A stretch of DNA of 64,000 nucleotides from NCBI RefSeq assembly GCF_001426085.1, contig NZ_LMRR01000012.1:3318-67317 (forward strand), given 5' to 3'. The notes beneath the pieces are model-generated. The model saw only the letters and a list, made by a program, of their open reading frames with translations, made no database searches and was not told where the DNA came from. This document shows positions 28,805-40,986 of this stretch, one piece after another (the first letter of the stretch is position 1; each line of letters begins with the position of its first letter). The position numbers and the translations under genes were made by a program. This DNA is from Rhodococcus sp. Leaf278. Lineage in GTDB: Bacteria; Actinomycetota; Actinomycetes; Mycobacteriales; Mycobacteriaceae.

Positions 28805-30582
28805 TTCGGTCGGCTCGTCGCGTCAGTCTGGTATTGGCAATCTGCGCACTTGCGATCACGCTCGTCGGGGGATGCGCCAGCCTGCCCGAGTCCTCCAGCC
28901 CCCAGGCCATCGGAACCCTCACCGACGGTGCCGTGCCGACGAGTGCCCCGGCCCCCGAGCCCGGACGCGAACCGGATCGCTTGCTGGACGACTTCTTCGA
29001 GGCCAGCGCCGTGTCCGCCAACAGGCATCAGGCAGCGCGGCAATTTCTCACCGAGGAGGCGTCGAGCACCTGGGACGACGGGGCGCGAACCGTCGTCGCG
29101 GACCGGATCGACACCCTGTCCGGCCCACGTACCGCCGATGCCGCACAGTTCACGATTCGTTCGACGACGGCCGGGATGCTCGCCTCGGGCGGGGAGTATC
29201 AGGCAGGTTCGGACACCTTCGACGTTGCGATCGAGATGATGCGGGTGGACGGTCAATGGCGCATCTCCAAGCTTCCGCCCGGTGTCGTCATCGACCGGTC
29301 CGCATTTCTGAACACCTATCAGCAGCGCTCGCTCTACTTCGTCGATCCTCTCGGCGGTGTGCTGGTGCCCGATGTGCGCTGGACGAGCGGATCGCAGGAC
29401 CAGCTGGCCAATCAACTCGTACAGCTGCTCATCGACGGTCCCAAGTCGGCTCTGTCGGCGGCAGTGAGCAACGAACTGTCCGACGACGTGAGCATTCGCG
29501 GGCCCATCACCAAGGCCGACGGTCAGACCTCTCAGGTGGGGGTGGGGCTCGGCGGTATCAAGATCGACTTCGGCGGCCTTCAGAACAAGAGTGACCGCGA
29601 TCGCGAACTCCTTGCTGCTCAAGTGATCTGGACTTTGGCGTCGGCCGAGGTGGCCGGCCCGTATGTGCTCCTCGCCGACGGTCAACCGATAGATACGACC
29701 AAGCCCGACGGGTGGACGACCGCGGGCGTCGACTCCTTCGATCCACTCGGCGGCACCGACTCCAGCATCGGTCTGCACGCACTGGCGTCCGGCGGGTTGC
29801 TGAGAGTGGACGAGGCCGAGACCACGCCCGCCCCCGGGTACTTCGGACAGGCCCGCAATCTGCGCTCGGTGGCGTTGTCCAACGACGGCACCCTCGTGGC
29901 AGGAGTCGCCGACACCGGGCGACCCGCACCGGCCCCGTCGAGCACTCTCATGGTGGGCAGCTACGACGGTGGCGCGTTTCCGGTGGCCGAAGGGCAGTCG
30001 ATCACGCGACCCACGTGGGGATCCGACGACAATGCGGCCTGGGCGGTGATCGACGGCACCAATGTCATCCGAGCCGCTCGTGATCCCTCCACCGGTCAGG
30101 TCTCGGTGATCCCCGTCGACGCCACCGCCGTAGCGGCCTTGGGGACCCGAATCACCGAACTGCGACTGGCCCGCGACGGTGTACGAGCCGCGGTCATCGT
30201 CGACGGCGTCGTGTACGTGGCGACCGTGGTGCGTGATCCCACGGGCGTGTACTCGTTGACCTCACCCCGCGCGGTGGCCATCGGACTCGGCAGTGACGCC
30301 ACCAGTTTGGACTGGTCCACCGGAGACACCATCGTGATCGCGAGAGTCGCCACGGACACACCGGTCGTGCAGGTGACCGTCGACGGATCCAGGATGGACG
30401 CCCTACCGTCGCGCAACCTGACCACACCTGTGCTGGCGGTCGATGCGTCGCCGGAAACGGAGTACGTGGCCGACGCGCGTGCGGTTTTTGCGCTCAACAA
30501 CGCCGATCCGGTCGGCGACCGTTACTGGCGTGAGGTGACCGGCCTGGCCGGCGTGAAAGCAGTGCCGATCCTGCCCGGCTGA
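28801..30582 (+). CDS. lpqB: Lipoprotein LpqB, MtrB-associated
   Basis: 593 residues from GTG 28801, overlapping the mtrB stop by 4 bp. Signal peptide with lipobox LVGGC (Cys25) for lipid anchoring on the outer face of the membrane. The rest is a GerMN-type sensor-like domain ([19 protein letters not shown]) followed by a beta-propeller-like C-terminus. In mycobacteria LpqB binds the MtrB extracytoplasmic domain and modulates MtrA phosphorylation. The end of the gene (TGATG) touches the next gene. Confidence 0.95.
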   Translation: MIRSARRVSLVLAICALAITLVGGCASLPESSSPQAIGTLTDGAVPTSAPAPEPGREPDRLLDDFFEASAVSANRHQAARQFLTEEASSTWDDGARTVVADRIDTLSGPRTADAAQFTIRSTTAGMLASGGEYQAGSDTFDVAIEMMRVDGQWRISKLPPGVVIDRSAFLNTYQQRSLYFVDPLGGVLVPDVRWTSGSQDQLANQLVQLLIDGPKSALSAAVSNELSDDVSIRGPITKADGQTSQVGVGLGGIKIDFGGLQNKSDRDRELLAAQVIWTLASAEVAGPYVLLADGQPIDTTKPDGWTTAGVDSFDPLGGTDSSIGLHALASGGLLRVDEAETTPAPGYFGQARNLRSVALSNDGTLVAGVADTGRPAPAPSSTLMVGSYDGGAFPVAEGQSITRPTWGSDDNAAWAVIDGTNVIRAARDPSTGQVSVIPVDATAVAALGTRITELRLARDGVRAAVIVDGVVYVATVVRDPTGVYSLTSPRAVAIGLGSDATSLDWSTGDTIVIARVATDTPVVQVTVDGSRMDALPSRNLTTPVLAVDASPETEYVADARAVFALNNADPVGDRYWREVTGLAGVKAVPILPG

Positions 30583-30626
30583 TGTCGCGAGTCGGGTGTC
30601 GGTGGGTGCGGGCAGACTCGTCACTC

Positions 30627-31310
30627 ATGCGCACACTCCTCGATCTGGTCCTCCCGCTCGAGTGCGCGGGTTGCGGAATGCCGGGTGAGGACTGGTGTCG
30701 AGTGTGTCGTGAAGCGTTGTCCGTCCCACCCATCCCCGTTCGTCCGCGTGTCGATCCAGGTGTGCCGTGTTGGGCTCTCGGCACGTACACCGGGCCGCGT
30801 AGAAGCGCCGTCATCGCGGTCAAGGAACGGGGGCGTCGGTCGGTGGCACGGCCACTGGCACGTGCGTTGGCAGCGGCCGTCGGACATCTGCGCGAGGCGG
30901 GAGAAATCGATCCCCCGGAGCTCGGCTCACTGATTCTGGTCTGCGCACCGTCTCGGGCCCGTGCTGCCCGGGCGCGCGGAGGTGACCCTGTCCTGCGATG
31001 CGCTCGGATCGTCGCCGAAGAACTGGCACCGGAGCGAGTTCTCGTGCCCGAGCTGCTACGAATGTCCGGTGGAGCCCGAGATTCGGTCGGGTTGTCGGCC
31101 GGACAACGTCAGCACAATGTGGCGGGTCGGATCGAGGCCGTCGGAGTCCGTCGTTCACGGTTTCGTGGAGGTTCGTCGCAGGCAGTGGCTTTCACTGTCC
31201 TACTGATGGACGACGTCGTGACCACCGGTGCCACTCTGGCCGAATCGGCAAGAGTACTAGGTGATTTCGGCGTACCCATCGCCGGCGCACTCGTCGTGGC
31301 GAGTGCTTGA
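30627..31310 (+). CDS. ComF-family phosphoribosyltransferase-like protein
   Basis: About 227 residues. An N-terminal double Cys pair, CAGCGMPGEDWCRVC, suggests a zinc site; the C-terminal phosphoribosyltransferase domain ends with the PRPP loop VLLMDDVVTTGATLAES. ComF proteins are used in natural competence in Gram-negatives and Bacillus, but in actinobacteria the role is uncharacterised. ATG 30627 (MRTLLDLVLPLECAGCG) fits family length; ATG 30582, overlapping the lpqB stop, is the alternative and would add 15 unconserved residues. It follows lpqB as in mycobacteria (Rv3242c). Confidence 0.85.
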   Translation: MRTLLDLVLPLECAGCGMPGEDWCRVCREALSVPPIPVRPRVDPGVPCWALGTYTGPRRSAVIAVKERGRRSVARPLARALAAAVGHLREAGEIDPPELGSLILVCAPSRARAARARGGDPVLRCARIVAEELAPERVLVPELLRMSGGARDSVGLSAGQRQHNVAGRIEAVGVRRSRFRGGSSQAVAFTVLLMDDVVTTGATLAESARVLGDFGVPIAGALVVASA

Positions 31311-31510
31311 TCACTCCCGAGAAGGACACGCCGACAACCAATTCGCGGTGAACGGTGGCACACGAGTCGATGACCGACTAACGTCGCGGACACGCACCCA
31401 CTGGACAAGATGCGAGGTGATGCCCCGGATTCTGATGCCGGAAGGTTCCCCATTCGGCATGCACACTTGCCACGTCCAACAGTGGGCGTGGCCGATATCG
31501 GGAGGTACGC

Positions 31511-32179
31511 GTGACGACCCCTTCACAAGCCTCGGTTTTCTTCGACGAGAAGCCTTCGGAAGAATCCGCCAAGAGCAACGCGGACGTTGTGGTCAAAGGC
31601 CGCAACGTCGAGATACCGGATCATTTCCGGATATACGTCTCCGAAAAACTGGCTCGCCTCGAGCGTTTCGACCCCTCCATCTACTTGTTCGATGTCGAAT
31701 TGCAGCACGAACGAAATCGCCGTCAGGCCAAAGCATGTCAACGCGTGGAGATCACCGCGAAGGGCAAGGGCCCGGTTGTTCGTGCGGAAGCGTGCGCCGA
31801 CAGTTTCTATGCCGCACTCGAAGCGGTGACGTCGAAACTCGAGAGCAGACTCCGGCGAACCAAAGACCGTAGGAAGGTTCACTACGGAGAGAAACGGCCC
31901 GTCTCCGTGGCCGAGGCCACTGCCGAACTCGCCGAGGACGACACGCTGGCACTCGACCCCGAGACGAAGCTCGACTCCTTCGAGGACGATCAGAGCGGCC
32001 CCGGGCACATCGTGCGCACCAAGATTCACTCGGCCGCCCCCATGAGCGTCGACGATGCACTGTACGAAATGGAACTCGTCGGCCACGATTTCTTCCTGTT
32101 CCACGACAGCGCTACCGACCGACCGTCGGTGGTCTATCGACGGCACGCCTTCGATTACGGCTTGATCAGACTCACCTGA
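31511..32179 (+). CDS. hpf: Ribosome hibernation-promoting factor, long form
   Basis: 222 residues, GTG 31511 with GGAGGT upstream. N-terminal S30AE domain (VVVKGRNVEIPDHFRIYVSE, KLARLERFDPSIYLFDVELQ) binds the decoding centre of idle 30S subunits; the C-terminal domain with VDDALYEMELVGHDFFLFHD and VVYRRHAFDYGLIRL mediates 100S ribosome dimers in the long form. Length and both domains match the long HPF of actinobacteria (Rv3241c). Upstream of secA as in mycobacteria. Confidence 0.94.
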   Translation: MTTPSQASVFFDEKPSEESAKSNADVVVKGRNVEIPDHFRIYVSEKLARLERFDPSIYLFDVELQHERNRRQAKACQRVEITAKGKGPVVRAEACADSFYAALEAVTSKLESRLRRTKDRRKVHYGEKRPVSVAEATAELAEDDTLALDPETKLDSFEDDQSGPGHIVRTKIHSAAPMSVDDALYEMELVGHDFFLFHDSATDRPSVVYRRHAFDYGLIRLT

Positions 32180-32531
32180 CCCGCCCGATCGCGGCGGCCG
32201 AGTTCGTTCGCCGTCCGTGAAATCTCGTCACCGCTGCAGGCTCGATGCCGGAGGACATGATCCCCACGTCGAGCCTGCAGTGCTGTGTCGCGGCCGTGTC
32301 GGTGTTGTCCGGATGGCCGGCCCGGGATGTCCGACGACCGACACTCGGTTTGCCGCGCCCGCAGCGCCACCGCCTACCATGGACCCGTTCGGGTCACCCG
32401 CCGCGCAGATGCCATGGTGATGGACCCGTGAGCTCGTACAGTGATGCAGTGTTGTTCGCAACGCAGCGTTGCTCGTGTTGCAGTTGTTCGTGTCAGTACC
32501 CGTGAACCGAGGATCGAGGACGAGAAAGCCC
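32180..32531 (+). other. 352-bp intergenic region between hpf and secA
   Basis: I see no gene here. It must hold the end of the hpf transcript and the secA promoter and leader; no strong hairpin or palindrome stands out on reading. Confidence 0.4.
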
Positions 32532-35438
<2,907 letters not shown>

Positions 35439-35449
35439 GGGATTTCGTC

Positions 35450-35468
35450 TCGCCTCACCTCGAGGCGA
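35450..35468. terminator. Probable terminator between secA and the Rv3235-like gene
   Basis: Seven-bp stem TCGCCTC/GAGGCGA with a 5-nt loop in the 34-bp gap between convergent genes. Short but well placed. Confidence 0.4.
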
Positions 35469-35472
35469 TCTC

Positions 35473-36039
35473 TCAACCCACTCGCAACGACGTGACCGTC
35501 CACCCGGGACGGCGTGGATCGACGGCCAGCTCTATCCGGCCGGCGAAGGCGAACATTCGCGGGCCACGGGTGTACGAGCCGAATACTTCCGCGGAGACAT
35601 CCGACTGGTACACGACGTGCACCCGGTGTACCGCTGCGAACCCGAGCCGTCGCCCCGGCGGCGGATTGCGAACGATGGTGCGCACCAGGTCGATCATCGG
35701 GGTGCTGAACAGCCCCGAGAGTTGATCTGCGCTTCGGCGGCGGTCGATCACTTCGATCAGCATGCGCATCGCGCGGTCCGCCGACGACTTCGCGTCGGCG
35801 GGCACGACCGGCCGACCTGCCGGGTCGGCGCGTCGTCGAGAGCGGTTGCTGCGCACCGATGTTCGGTGTACTACCGGCTTCGGCTCGGCGGTGGCCGCCG
35901 GATCCCACGTGTGGACTGCTGCCGACGACAGCGGCGGCTCGAAGGGAGCGGCACGCGAAAGGAAGCAGTGCGGCTCGGCAGGTAGCCGATGACTCGTCCC
36001 GGGAATGCTGGGGGTGTCCGGCGGTTCGTTCGTTTCCAT
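35473..36039 (-). CDS. Rv3235 family protein (DUF6459-like)
   Basis: About 188 residues from ATG 36039 (METNEPPDTPSIPGT); the open frame extends to 36174 without similarity, so the start is uncertain. N-terminal half is Pro/Ala/Arg-rich; the C-terminal half is the conserved family region (MLIEVIDRRRSADQLSGLFS, VHVVYQSDVSAEVFGSYTRG, RIELAVDPRRPGWTVTSL). Function unknown. Homologues also lie between secA and a WS/DGAT gene in mycobacteria. Confidence 0.7.
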   Translation of the reverse strand: METNEPPDTPSIPGTSHRLPAEPHCFLSRAAPFEPPLSSAAVHTWDPAATAEPKPVVHRTSVRSNRSRRRADPAGRPVVPADAKSSADRAMRMLIEVIDRRRSADQLSGLFSTPMIDLVRTIVRNPPPGRRLGFAAVHRVHVVYQSDVSAEVFGSYTRGPRMFAFAGRIELAVDPRRPGWTVTSLRVG

Positions 36040-36236
36040 GACGCTCACACCGACATTGACGGTCCCCGGCGGCGTTCGGTTCCCCGACGAAGCAGGTCTG
36101 CTCCCGCGACACGAGTACTCGACCGACCCCGCGACCGGCGTTCGTCCGCCCCGTACTCTAGGTTCGAGCCACACCGCGCGCTCGACCTACTCGAACGGGT
36201 GCGAACTCCACGCAAGGACGGAGACTGGAACACGCG

Positions 36237-37682
36237 ATGGCGACCAGACTGACAGCGCAGGATGCGTCGTTCTACTTTCTCGAGGCCAGCAGCAGTCCCA
36301 TGCACCTCGGCTCGCTCGCGATCTTTCGGACCCCGCGCAGCGGGTTCAGTTACGACCGTCTGCTGTCGTTGGTCGAACAGCGATTGGCGCTGGTTCCCCG
36401 GTATCGGCAGAAGGTCCGTGAAGTCGCATTCGGTCTGGCCAGGCCGGTATGGGTCGACGACACGGATTTCGACATCACGTACCACATCCGACGCTCGGCG
36501 CTTCCGAAACCTGGTTCGGATGATCAGTTGCACGATCTGATCGCACGGTTGACCTCGCGACCCCTCGACCGCACTCGGCCGCTGTGGGAGATGTACCTCG
36601 TCGAGGGATTGTCGAAGAACCGTTTTGCGATCTTCACCAAGTCTCATTCGGCGCTCGTCGACGGCGAACACGCACTCGATATCGGTCAGGTCATCCTCGA
36701 TGCGAGCAAGAATCCACCGCCGGTTGCGGAGGAGCTGTGGATGCCCGCTCGCGAGCCCAAGGACTCGGCGCTCGTCATCGACGCGCTGACCGAGCTGGTC
36801 GTGCGGCCGGGGGAGAGTCTCGAGGCGCTGCGCGGCGCAGTGAACGGTATGGCCGGTGTCGCGGGTGACGCGGTGCGTGCTGCCGGGAAGGTTGCGGCCT
36901 TGCTGCGCACCGCAACCCAGAGCGCTCCGTCGAGTCCTCTCAACGCTCCGATTTCGCGCAACCGCAGATTCGCGGTAGCCAAGACCGAGCTGTCGGACTA
37001 TCGCAAGATTCACAATCGCTTCGGTTGCTCGATCAACGATGTGGTGCTCGCGGTCGTCACCGGCGCGTTGCGAAACTGGTTGCTGTCGCGCGGCGAACCC
37101 GTGACCGCCTCGTCGACTGTGCGGGCCATGGTGCCGATGTCGGTGTACGTCTCGGCCGATCGGGTCGGTTTCGGCGATGTGGGCGACAGACCCACCGAGC
37201 CGACCGAGGAGGAGCGTAGCGAGATCTCCTCTTTCCTCGTGGACCTGCCCGTGGGTGAGTCGAACGCGGTGGTCCGGCTCTCGCACATCGCACACGCCAC
37301 CGAGGCGCACGCCAATCAGAGTCGCGGCGTCACTGCACAGACATTGATGCGTATCACCGGATTCGCGCCTGCGAGTCTGCACGCCATGGGCGCGCGGGCA
37401 GGCAGTCGACTGTCTCAGCGGGTGTTCAATTTGATCGTCACCAATGCTCCAGGACCACAGTTTCCCCTCTACGTCGGCGGCGCACGCATGCTCGAGATGT
37501 ATCCGGTCTCGCCCTTGTTCGAGAACCAGGCGATGAGCATCGGCTTGACGTCGTACGACGGTTTCGTGTTCTTCGGGCTCAATGCCGATCGAGGTGCCAT
37601 GCCCGACGTGGATGTGATGACGGCATTGCTACACGAGGCGCTGGAAGAATTGGTCGACGCGAGTAACGAATCGAGAGTGTGA
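36237..37682 (+). CDS. WS/DGAT (wax ester synthase / diacylglycerol O-acyltransferase) family protein
   Basis: 481 residues. Family N-terminus LTAQDASFYFLEASSSPMHL, then TRPLWEMYLVEGL and a C-terminal NAPGPQFPLYVGGARML. These enzymes use acyl-CoA and diacylglycerol or alcohols to make storage lipids in mycobacteria and rhodococci. The active-site motif HHxxxDG reads HSALVDG here (residues 137-143), with the second His replaced by Ser, which in the best-studied enzymes is needed for activity; this paralogue may be weakly active or use another residue. It starts the lipid block with the desaturase genes. Confidence 0.88.
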   Translation: MATRLTAQDASFYFLEASSSPMHLGSLAIFRTPRSGFSYDRLLSLVEQRLALVPRYRQKVREVAFGLARPVWVDDTDFDITYHIRRSALPKPGSDDQLHDLIARLTSRPLDRTRPLWEMYLVEGLSKNRFAIFTKSHSALVDGEHALDIGQVILDASKNPPPVAEELWMPAREPKDSALVIDALTELVVRPGESLEALRGAVNGMAGVAGDAVRAAGKVAALLRTATQSAPSSPLNAPISRNRRFAVAKTELSDYRKIHNRFGCSINDVVLAVVTGALRNWLLSRGEPVTASSTVRAMVPMSVYVSADRVGFGDVGDRPTEPTEEERSEISSFLVDLPVGESNAVVRLSHIAHATEAHANQSRGVTAQTLMRITGFAPASLHAMGARAGSRLSQRVFNLIVTNAPGPQFPLYVGGARMLEMYPVSPLFENQAMSIGLTSYDGFVFFGLNADRGAMPDVDVMTALLHEALEELVDASNESRV

Positions 37683-37693
37683 GGTCTTCTGCC

Positions 37694-38218
37694 ATGCGTG
37701 TCTACGTTCCAGCGACGCTGGAGTTCCTGAGAGTGTTGTCTGCAGACGGTGAGTTCGGCCCGGTCTCGCGGACGGCGTTCGCGGTGACGCCGACTCTGCG
37801 TGAGGCATACTCCTCCGGCGACGACGAGGAGTTGGCCGAAGTGGCGATGGGGGAGGCTGCGCGGGCTTCGCTGCGCTTGATCGCAGCGGCCGTCGACGAC
37901 GAAGCCGACACCGGCACGGTCGCCGAGGGAGTGGTGTATCGGCGAGCAGTGATCGCGGCCGACGTGGACGACCCCACCCTGCGGCCCGATCTCGATGATG
38001 CCGTCGTCCGGTTGAAAGAACCCCTCCGGATGGATCAGGTCGCGTCGGTCCACGTCGATCTCGAAGGTGCCGAATCGGCAGTCGCCAAGGCTGCGGCGGC
38101 CGTGGATGCTGCCGACATGGGTGACGCCGACGCGGAGTTCGTGCTCGGGGACGCCGAGGATCACACGCTGGCGTGGTACGCCCCGCAGGAGTTGTCGTTT
38201 CTCCTCGAACTGCTGTGA
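37694..38218 (+). CDS. DUF6912 family protein (Rv3231c-like)
   Basis: About 174 residues from ATG 37694 (MRVYVPATLEFLRVLSADGE); GTG 37679, overlapping the WS/DGAT stop, is possible, but GAGG precedes ATG 37694. No signal peptide or membrane segment. Acidic overall. Homologues in mycobacteria sit between a WS/DGAT gene and the ferredoxin reductase. Function unknown. It ends 52 bp before an operator-like sequence of the downstream desaturase system. Confidence 0.75.
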   Translation: MRVYVPATLEFLRVLSADGEFGPVSRTAFAVTPTLREAYSSGDDEELAEVAMGEAARASLRLIAAAVDDEADTGTVAEGVVYRRAVIAADVDDPTLRPDLDDAVVRLKEPLRMDQVASVHVDLEGAESAVAKAAAAVDAADMGDADAEFVLGDAEDHTLAWYAPQELSFLLELL

Positions 38219-38270
38219 TTACGCTGTGATCGTCCCCGCACCATTGCGGCGAAGGTGAACCCGACCGCGA

Positions 38271-38289
38271 ACCTACGGTAGCGTAACCT
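38271..38289. promoter_or_regulatory. Operator-like site 1, in front of the reductase gene
   Basis: The minus strand reads AGGTTACGCTACCGTAGGT, matching TTACG-N4-CGTAGG. It lies 11-40 bp before the possible starts of the reductase gene. The plus strand also holds a TAACCT that could be a -10 box. Confidence 0.6.
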
Positions 38290-38326
38290 CGATGGCCGGA
38301 TGCGGCGCGGAGTCTCGATCGAGGGG

Positions 38327-39454
38327 ATGGAACACCCGATGGATCTGAAGAAATGGCTGGAAGCTCCTACGGCCGGCGTCTCGTCGCCCAGGCGTCCCAG
38401 ACTGAACATGGTGCGTGGTGCTTTCACCCGCATCACCACTCCCTTGTTGCCCGACGACTACCTGCATCTGGCGAACCCGCTGTGGTCGGCGCGTGAGTTG
38501 CGAGGTCGCATCGTGCGAGTGGAGCAAGAGACGGCGACCGCGGTGACGCTGGTGATCAGGCCTGGTTGGGGATTCAATTTCGACTATCAGCCGGGCCAGT
38601 ACATCGGAATCGGCCTGCATCTCGGTGGGCGGTGGCATTGGCGGTCGTATTCGTTGACCTCGCCGCCGAACTGGGAAGACAAGCTGATTTCCATCACGGT
38701 CAAGGCGATGCCCGAGGGCTTCTTGTCCTCGCATCTCGTCGGCGGCGTGCCGCAGGGGACGATCGTTCGCCTGGCCGCGCCGAAGGGAAATTTCGCGCTG
38801 CCGGTTCCACCGCCGAACAAGATCCTCTTCGTCACTGCGGGCAGCGGCATCACTCCGATCATCTCGATGCTGCGGGCGCTCGATCGACACGGCGACATGC
38901 CCGACACGGTGCACATCCACTCGGCTCCCACCGAGGACGAGGTCATGTTCGCCGCCGAGCTCTCCGCGTTGGAGAAGTCGCATCCCAACTTCACCTCCCA
39001 CGTGCAGTTGACGCGATCCGACGGCAAGTTCGCGCTCGCCTCGCTCGACGAGCTGTACCCGGATTGGCGGACGCGTGATACCTGGGCCTGTGGCCCCGCG
39101 GCGCTCCTCGAAGAGATCGAGAAGACGTGGAAGCGCGAGGGTATCGAGGACAGGCTCCACCTCGAGAGGTTCGAGATCTCCAGGGCCGACACTTCGGGTG
39201 CGGGCGGCACCGTGACGTTCTCCAAATCGGACAAGAACGTTGCGGTCGACGGGGCCACGAGCCTTCTCGAAGCGGGGGAGAGTCTCGGAGTTCAGATGCC
39301 GTTCGGCTGCCGGATGGGCATCTGCCAGACGTGTGTGGTCCCGTTGACCGCAGGGCACGTCATCGACCTTCGCTCCGGCAAGGAGCACAGCGAGGGTGAT
39401 CGTGTGCAAACGTGCATTTCCGCTGCTGCGGGCGACTGCACACTGGAACTGTAG
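38327..39454 (+). CDS. Ferredoxin--NAD(P)H reductase-type flavoprotein with C-terminal 2Fe-2S domain (Rv3230c-like)
   Basis: About 375 residues; ATG 38300, 38327 and 38339 are in frame and none has a decisive ribosome-binding site. FAD-binding [12 protein letters not shown](P)H-binding [18 protein letters not shown], and a plant-type [2Fe-2S] domain at the C-terminus with [11 protein letters not shown] plus the fourth Cys in VQTC. Homologue Rv3230c passes electrons to the stearoyl-type desaturase DesA3 encoded next to it. Directly upstream of two desaturase genes and sharing an operator-like motif with them, it is their probable electron donor. Confidence 0.9.
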   Translation: MEHPMDLKKWLEAPTAGVSSPRRPRLNMVRGAFTRITTPLLPDDYLHLANPLWSARELRGRIVRVEQETATAVTLVIRPGWGFNFDYQPGQYIGIGLHLGGRWHWRSYSLTSPPNWEDKLISITVKAMPEGFLSSHLVGGVPQGTIVRLAAPKGNFALPVPPPNKILFVTAGSGITPIISMLRALDRHGDMPDTVHIHSAPTEDEVMFAAELSALEKSHPNFTSHVQLTRSDGKFALASLDELYPDWRTRDTWACGPAALLEEIEKTWKREGIEDRLHLERFEISRADTSGAGGTVTFSKSDKNVAVDGATSLLEAGESLGVQMPFGCRMGICQTCVVPLTAGHVIDLRSGKEHSEGDRVQTCISAAAGDCTLEL

Positions 39455-39489
39455 GTCTGTTTCTCGCACACCGACTTCTCAGGCTGTTC

Positions 39490-39508
39490 GGTTACGCTTA
39501 CGTAGGTT
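39490..39508. promoter_or_regulatory. Operator-like site 2, in front of the first desaturase gene
   Basis: GGTTACGCTTACGTAGGTT, an exact match to TTACG-N4-CGTAGG, 55 bp upstream of the GTG start. Confidence 0.6.
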
Positions 39509-39562
39509 GCCCATGACGAACCACGATATTTCGGGCACTGCACTCAACTGTTGGAGGACCCG

Positions 39563-40864
39563 GTGGCCATCACCGATATCAAAGAATTCGCGCACCTGAG
39601 CGAAGAAGACATGGAAGCCTTCGGGCGCGAGCTGGACGCTATCCGCCGCGACGTCGAGGACAGCCGCGGTGAACGCGACGCCGCGTATATTCGCCGTACG
39701 ATCCGGCTGCAGCGACTACTGGAACTCGGTGGGCGCGCAGTGTTGCTCGGTAGCAAGTATCGACCGGCCTGGCTTGCCGGCACCGCGATGCTCAGCGTCG
39801 CGAAGATCATCGAGAACATGGAACTCGGCCACAACGTCATGCACGGCCAGTGGGACTGGATGAACGACCCGGAGATTCATTCCGTGTCGTGGGAGTGGGA
39901 CCAGACCGGGCCGTCCGAGCAGTGGAAACGAGCGCACAACTACTCGCACCACACGTACACCAATATCGTCGGAATGGACGACGACATCGGCTTCGGCATC
40001 CTGCGCATGACCCGGGACGAGCCGTGGAAGCCGATCAACCTGATTCAACCGCTCGCGAACATCGTGCTGGCCACTACGTTCGAGTGGGGTATCGCGCTGC
40101 ACGATTACGACGCTCAGAAGGAGTTGGACGGCGCCGACGAACAGGGTCTGTTCAAGTCGCCGGCGAGCCGCGCGTTCGCGCGCAAGATTGCCAAGCAGGT
40201 CGGTAAGGACTTCGTTCTGTTCCCGGCGTTGACGGGTCCGGCGTGGAAGTCGACGCTGACTGCCAACGCCACGGCCAACTTGATCCGGAACCTCTGGGCG
40301 TACGCGGTGATCTTCTGCGGACACTTTCCGGACGGTGCCGAGAAATTCACGATCGGCCAGTTCGAGACCGAGACGCGCCCCGAGTGGTACCTGCGTCAGA
40401 TGCTGGGCAGTGCGAACTTCGAGGCCGGTCCGGTCATGGCCTTCATGAGCGGCAACCTTTGCTACCAGATCGAGCACCACATGTTCCCGGACCTGCCGAG
40501 CAACCGTTACTCGGAGATCTCCGAGAAGGTGCACGCCTTGTGCGAGAAGTACGATCTGCCGTACACGACCGGCTCGCTGGGCAAGCAGTACCTGCTGGCG
40601 CTGCGGACCATCCACAAGCTGTCGCTTCCCGATTCGTGGTTGCGTGCCACGTCCGACAACGCTCCCGAGACGTCGTCCGAGCGGCGATGGCGGGTGGGAG
40701 ATTCACCGGCCGTTCATGCACTCCGGATCGATCCGCTGACCGGCCAGCGTCGAGGCCTACGTTCGGCGATGCAGGAAGCGCGAGTGAGCTTGCGCAACGC
40801 CAAGAAGGAAGCCAAGCGTCAAGCGAAGGCGCTTCGACGTTCGGGCGACCGCACATCGTTGTGA
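39563..40864 (+). CDS. Membrane fatty-acid (acyl-CoA) desaturase, DesA3-like, copy 1
   Basis: 433 residues from GTG 39563, with TTGGAGG upstream. Non-haem diiron desaturase with three histidine boxes: ELGHNVMHGQWDW, HNYSHHTYTN and QIEHHMFPDLPSN, and hydrophobic segments between them. Homologous to DesA3 (Rv3229c), which makes oleoyl-CoA. It needs electrons from the adjacent reductase. The first three quarters closely parallel the next gene; the C-terminus is extended by a Lys/Arg/Ala-rich tail that differs between the two. Operator-like site 2 lies in its promoter. Confidence 0.92.
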   Translation: MAITDIKEFAHLSEEDMEAFGRELDAIRRDVEDSRGERDAAYIRRTIRLQRLLELGGRAVLLGSKYRPAWLAGTAMLSVAKIIENMELGHNVMHGQWDWMNDPEIHSVSWEWDQTGPSEQWKRAHNYSHHTYTNIVGMDDDIGFGILRMTRDEPWKPINLIQPLANIVLATTFEWGIALHDYDAQKELDGADEQGLFKSPASRAFARKIAKQVGKDFVLFPALTGPAWKSTLTANATANLIRNLWAYAVIFCGHFPDGAEKFTIGQFETETRPEWYLRQMLGSANFEAGPVMAFMSGNLCYQIEHHMFPDLPSNRYSEISEKVHALCEKYDLPYTTGSLGKQYLLALRTIHKLSLPDSWLRATSDNAPETSSERRWRVGDSPAVHALRIDPLTGQRRGLRSAMQEARVSLRNAKKEAKRQAKALRRSGDRTSL

Positions 40865-40888
40865 ATCGTCACACAGATTTCCGCCGCT

Positions 40889-40922
40889 AACCTACGGGAC
40901 CGTAAGTTACGTTACGGTAGGT
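40889..40922. promoter_or_regulatory. Operator-like sites 3a and 3b, in front of the second desaturase gene
   Basis: Two overlapping copies. Site 3a on the minus strand reads ACTTACGGTCCCGTAGGTT (40889-40907). Site 3b on the plus strand reads AGTTACGTTACGGTAGGTG (40904-40922), one base off the right arm. The pair lies 65 bp before the ATG of the second desaturase. Confidence 0.6.
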
Positions 40923-40986
40923 GATGAAATTGCACATGGCCTGATACGCGAGCTGTGTGTTCACGACTGCCAGGAGGTTGTTTCCC

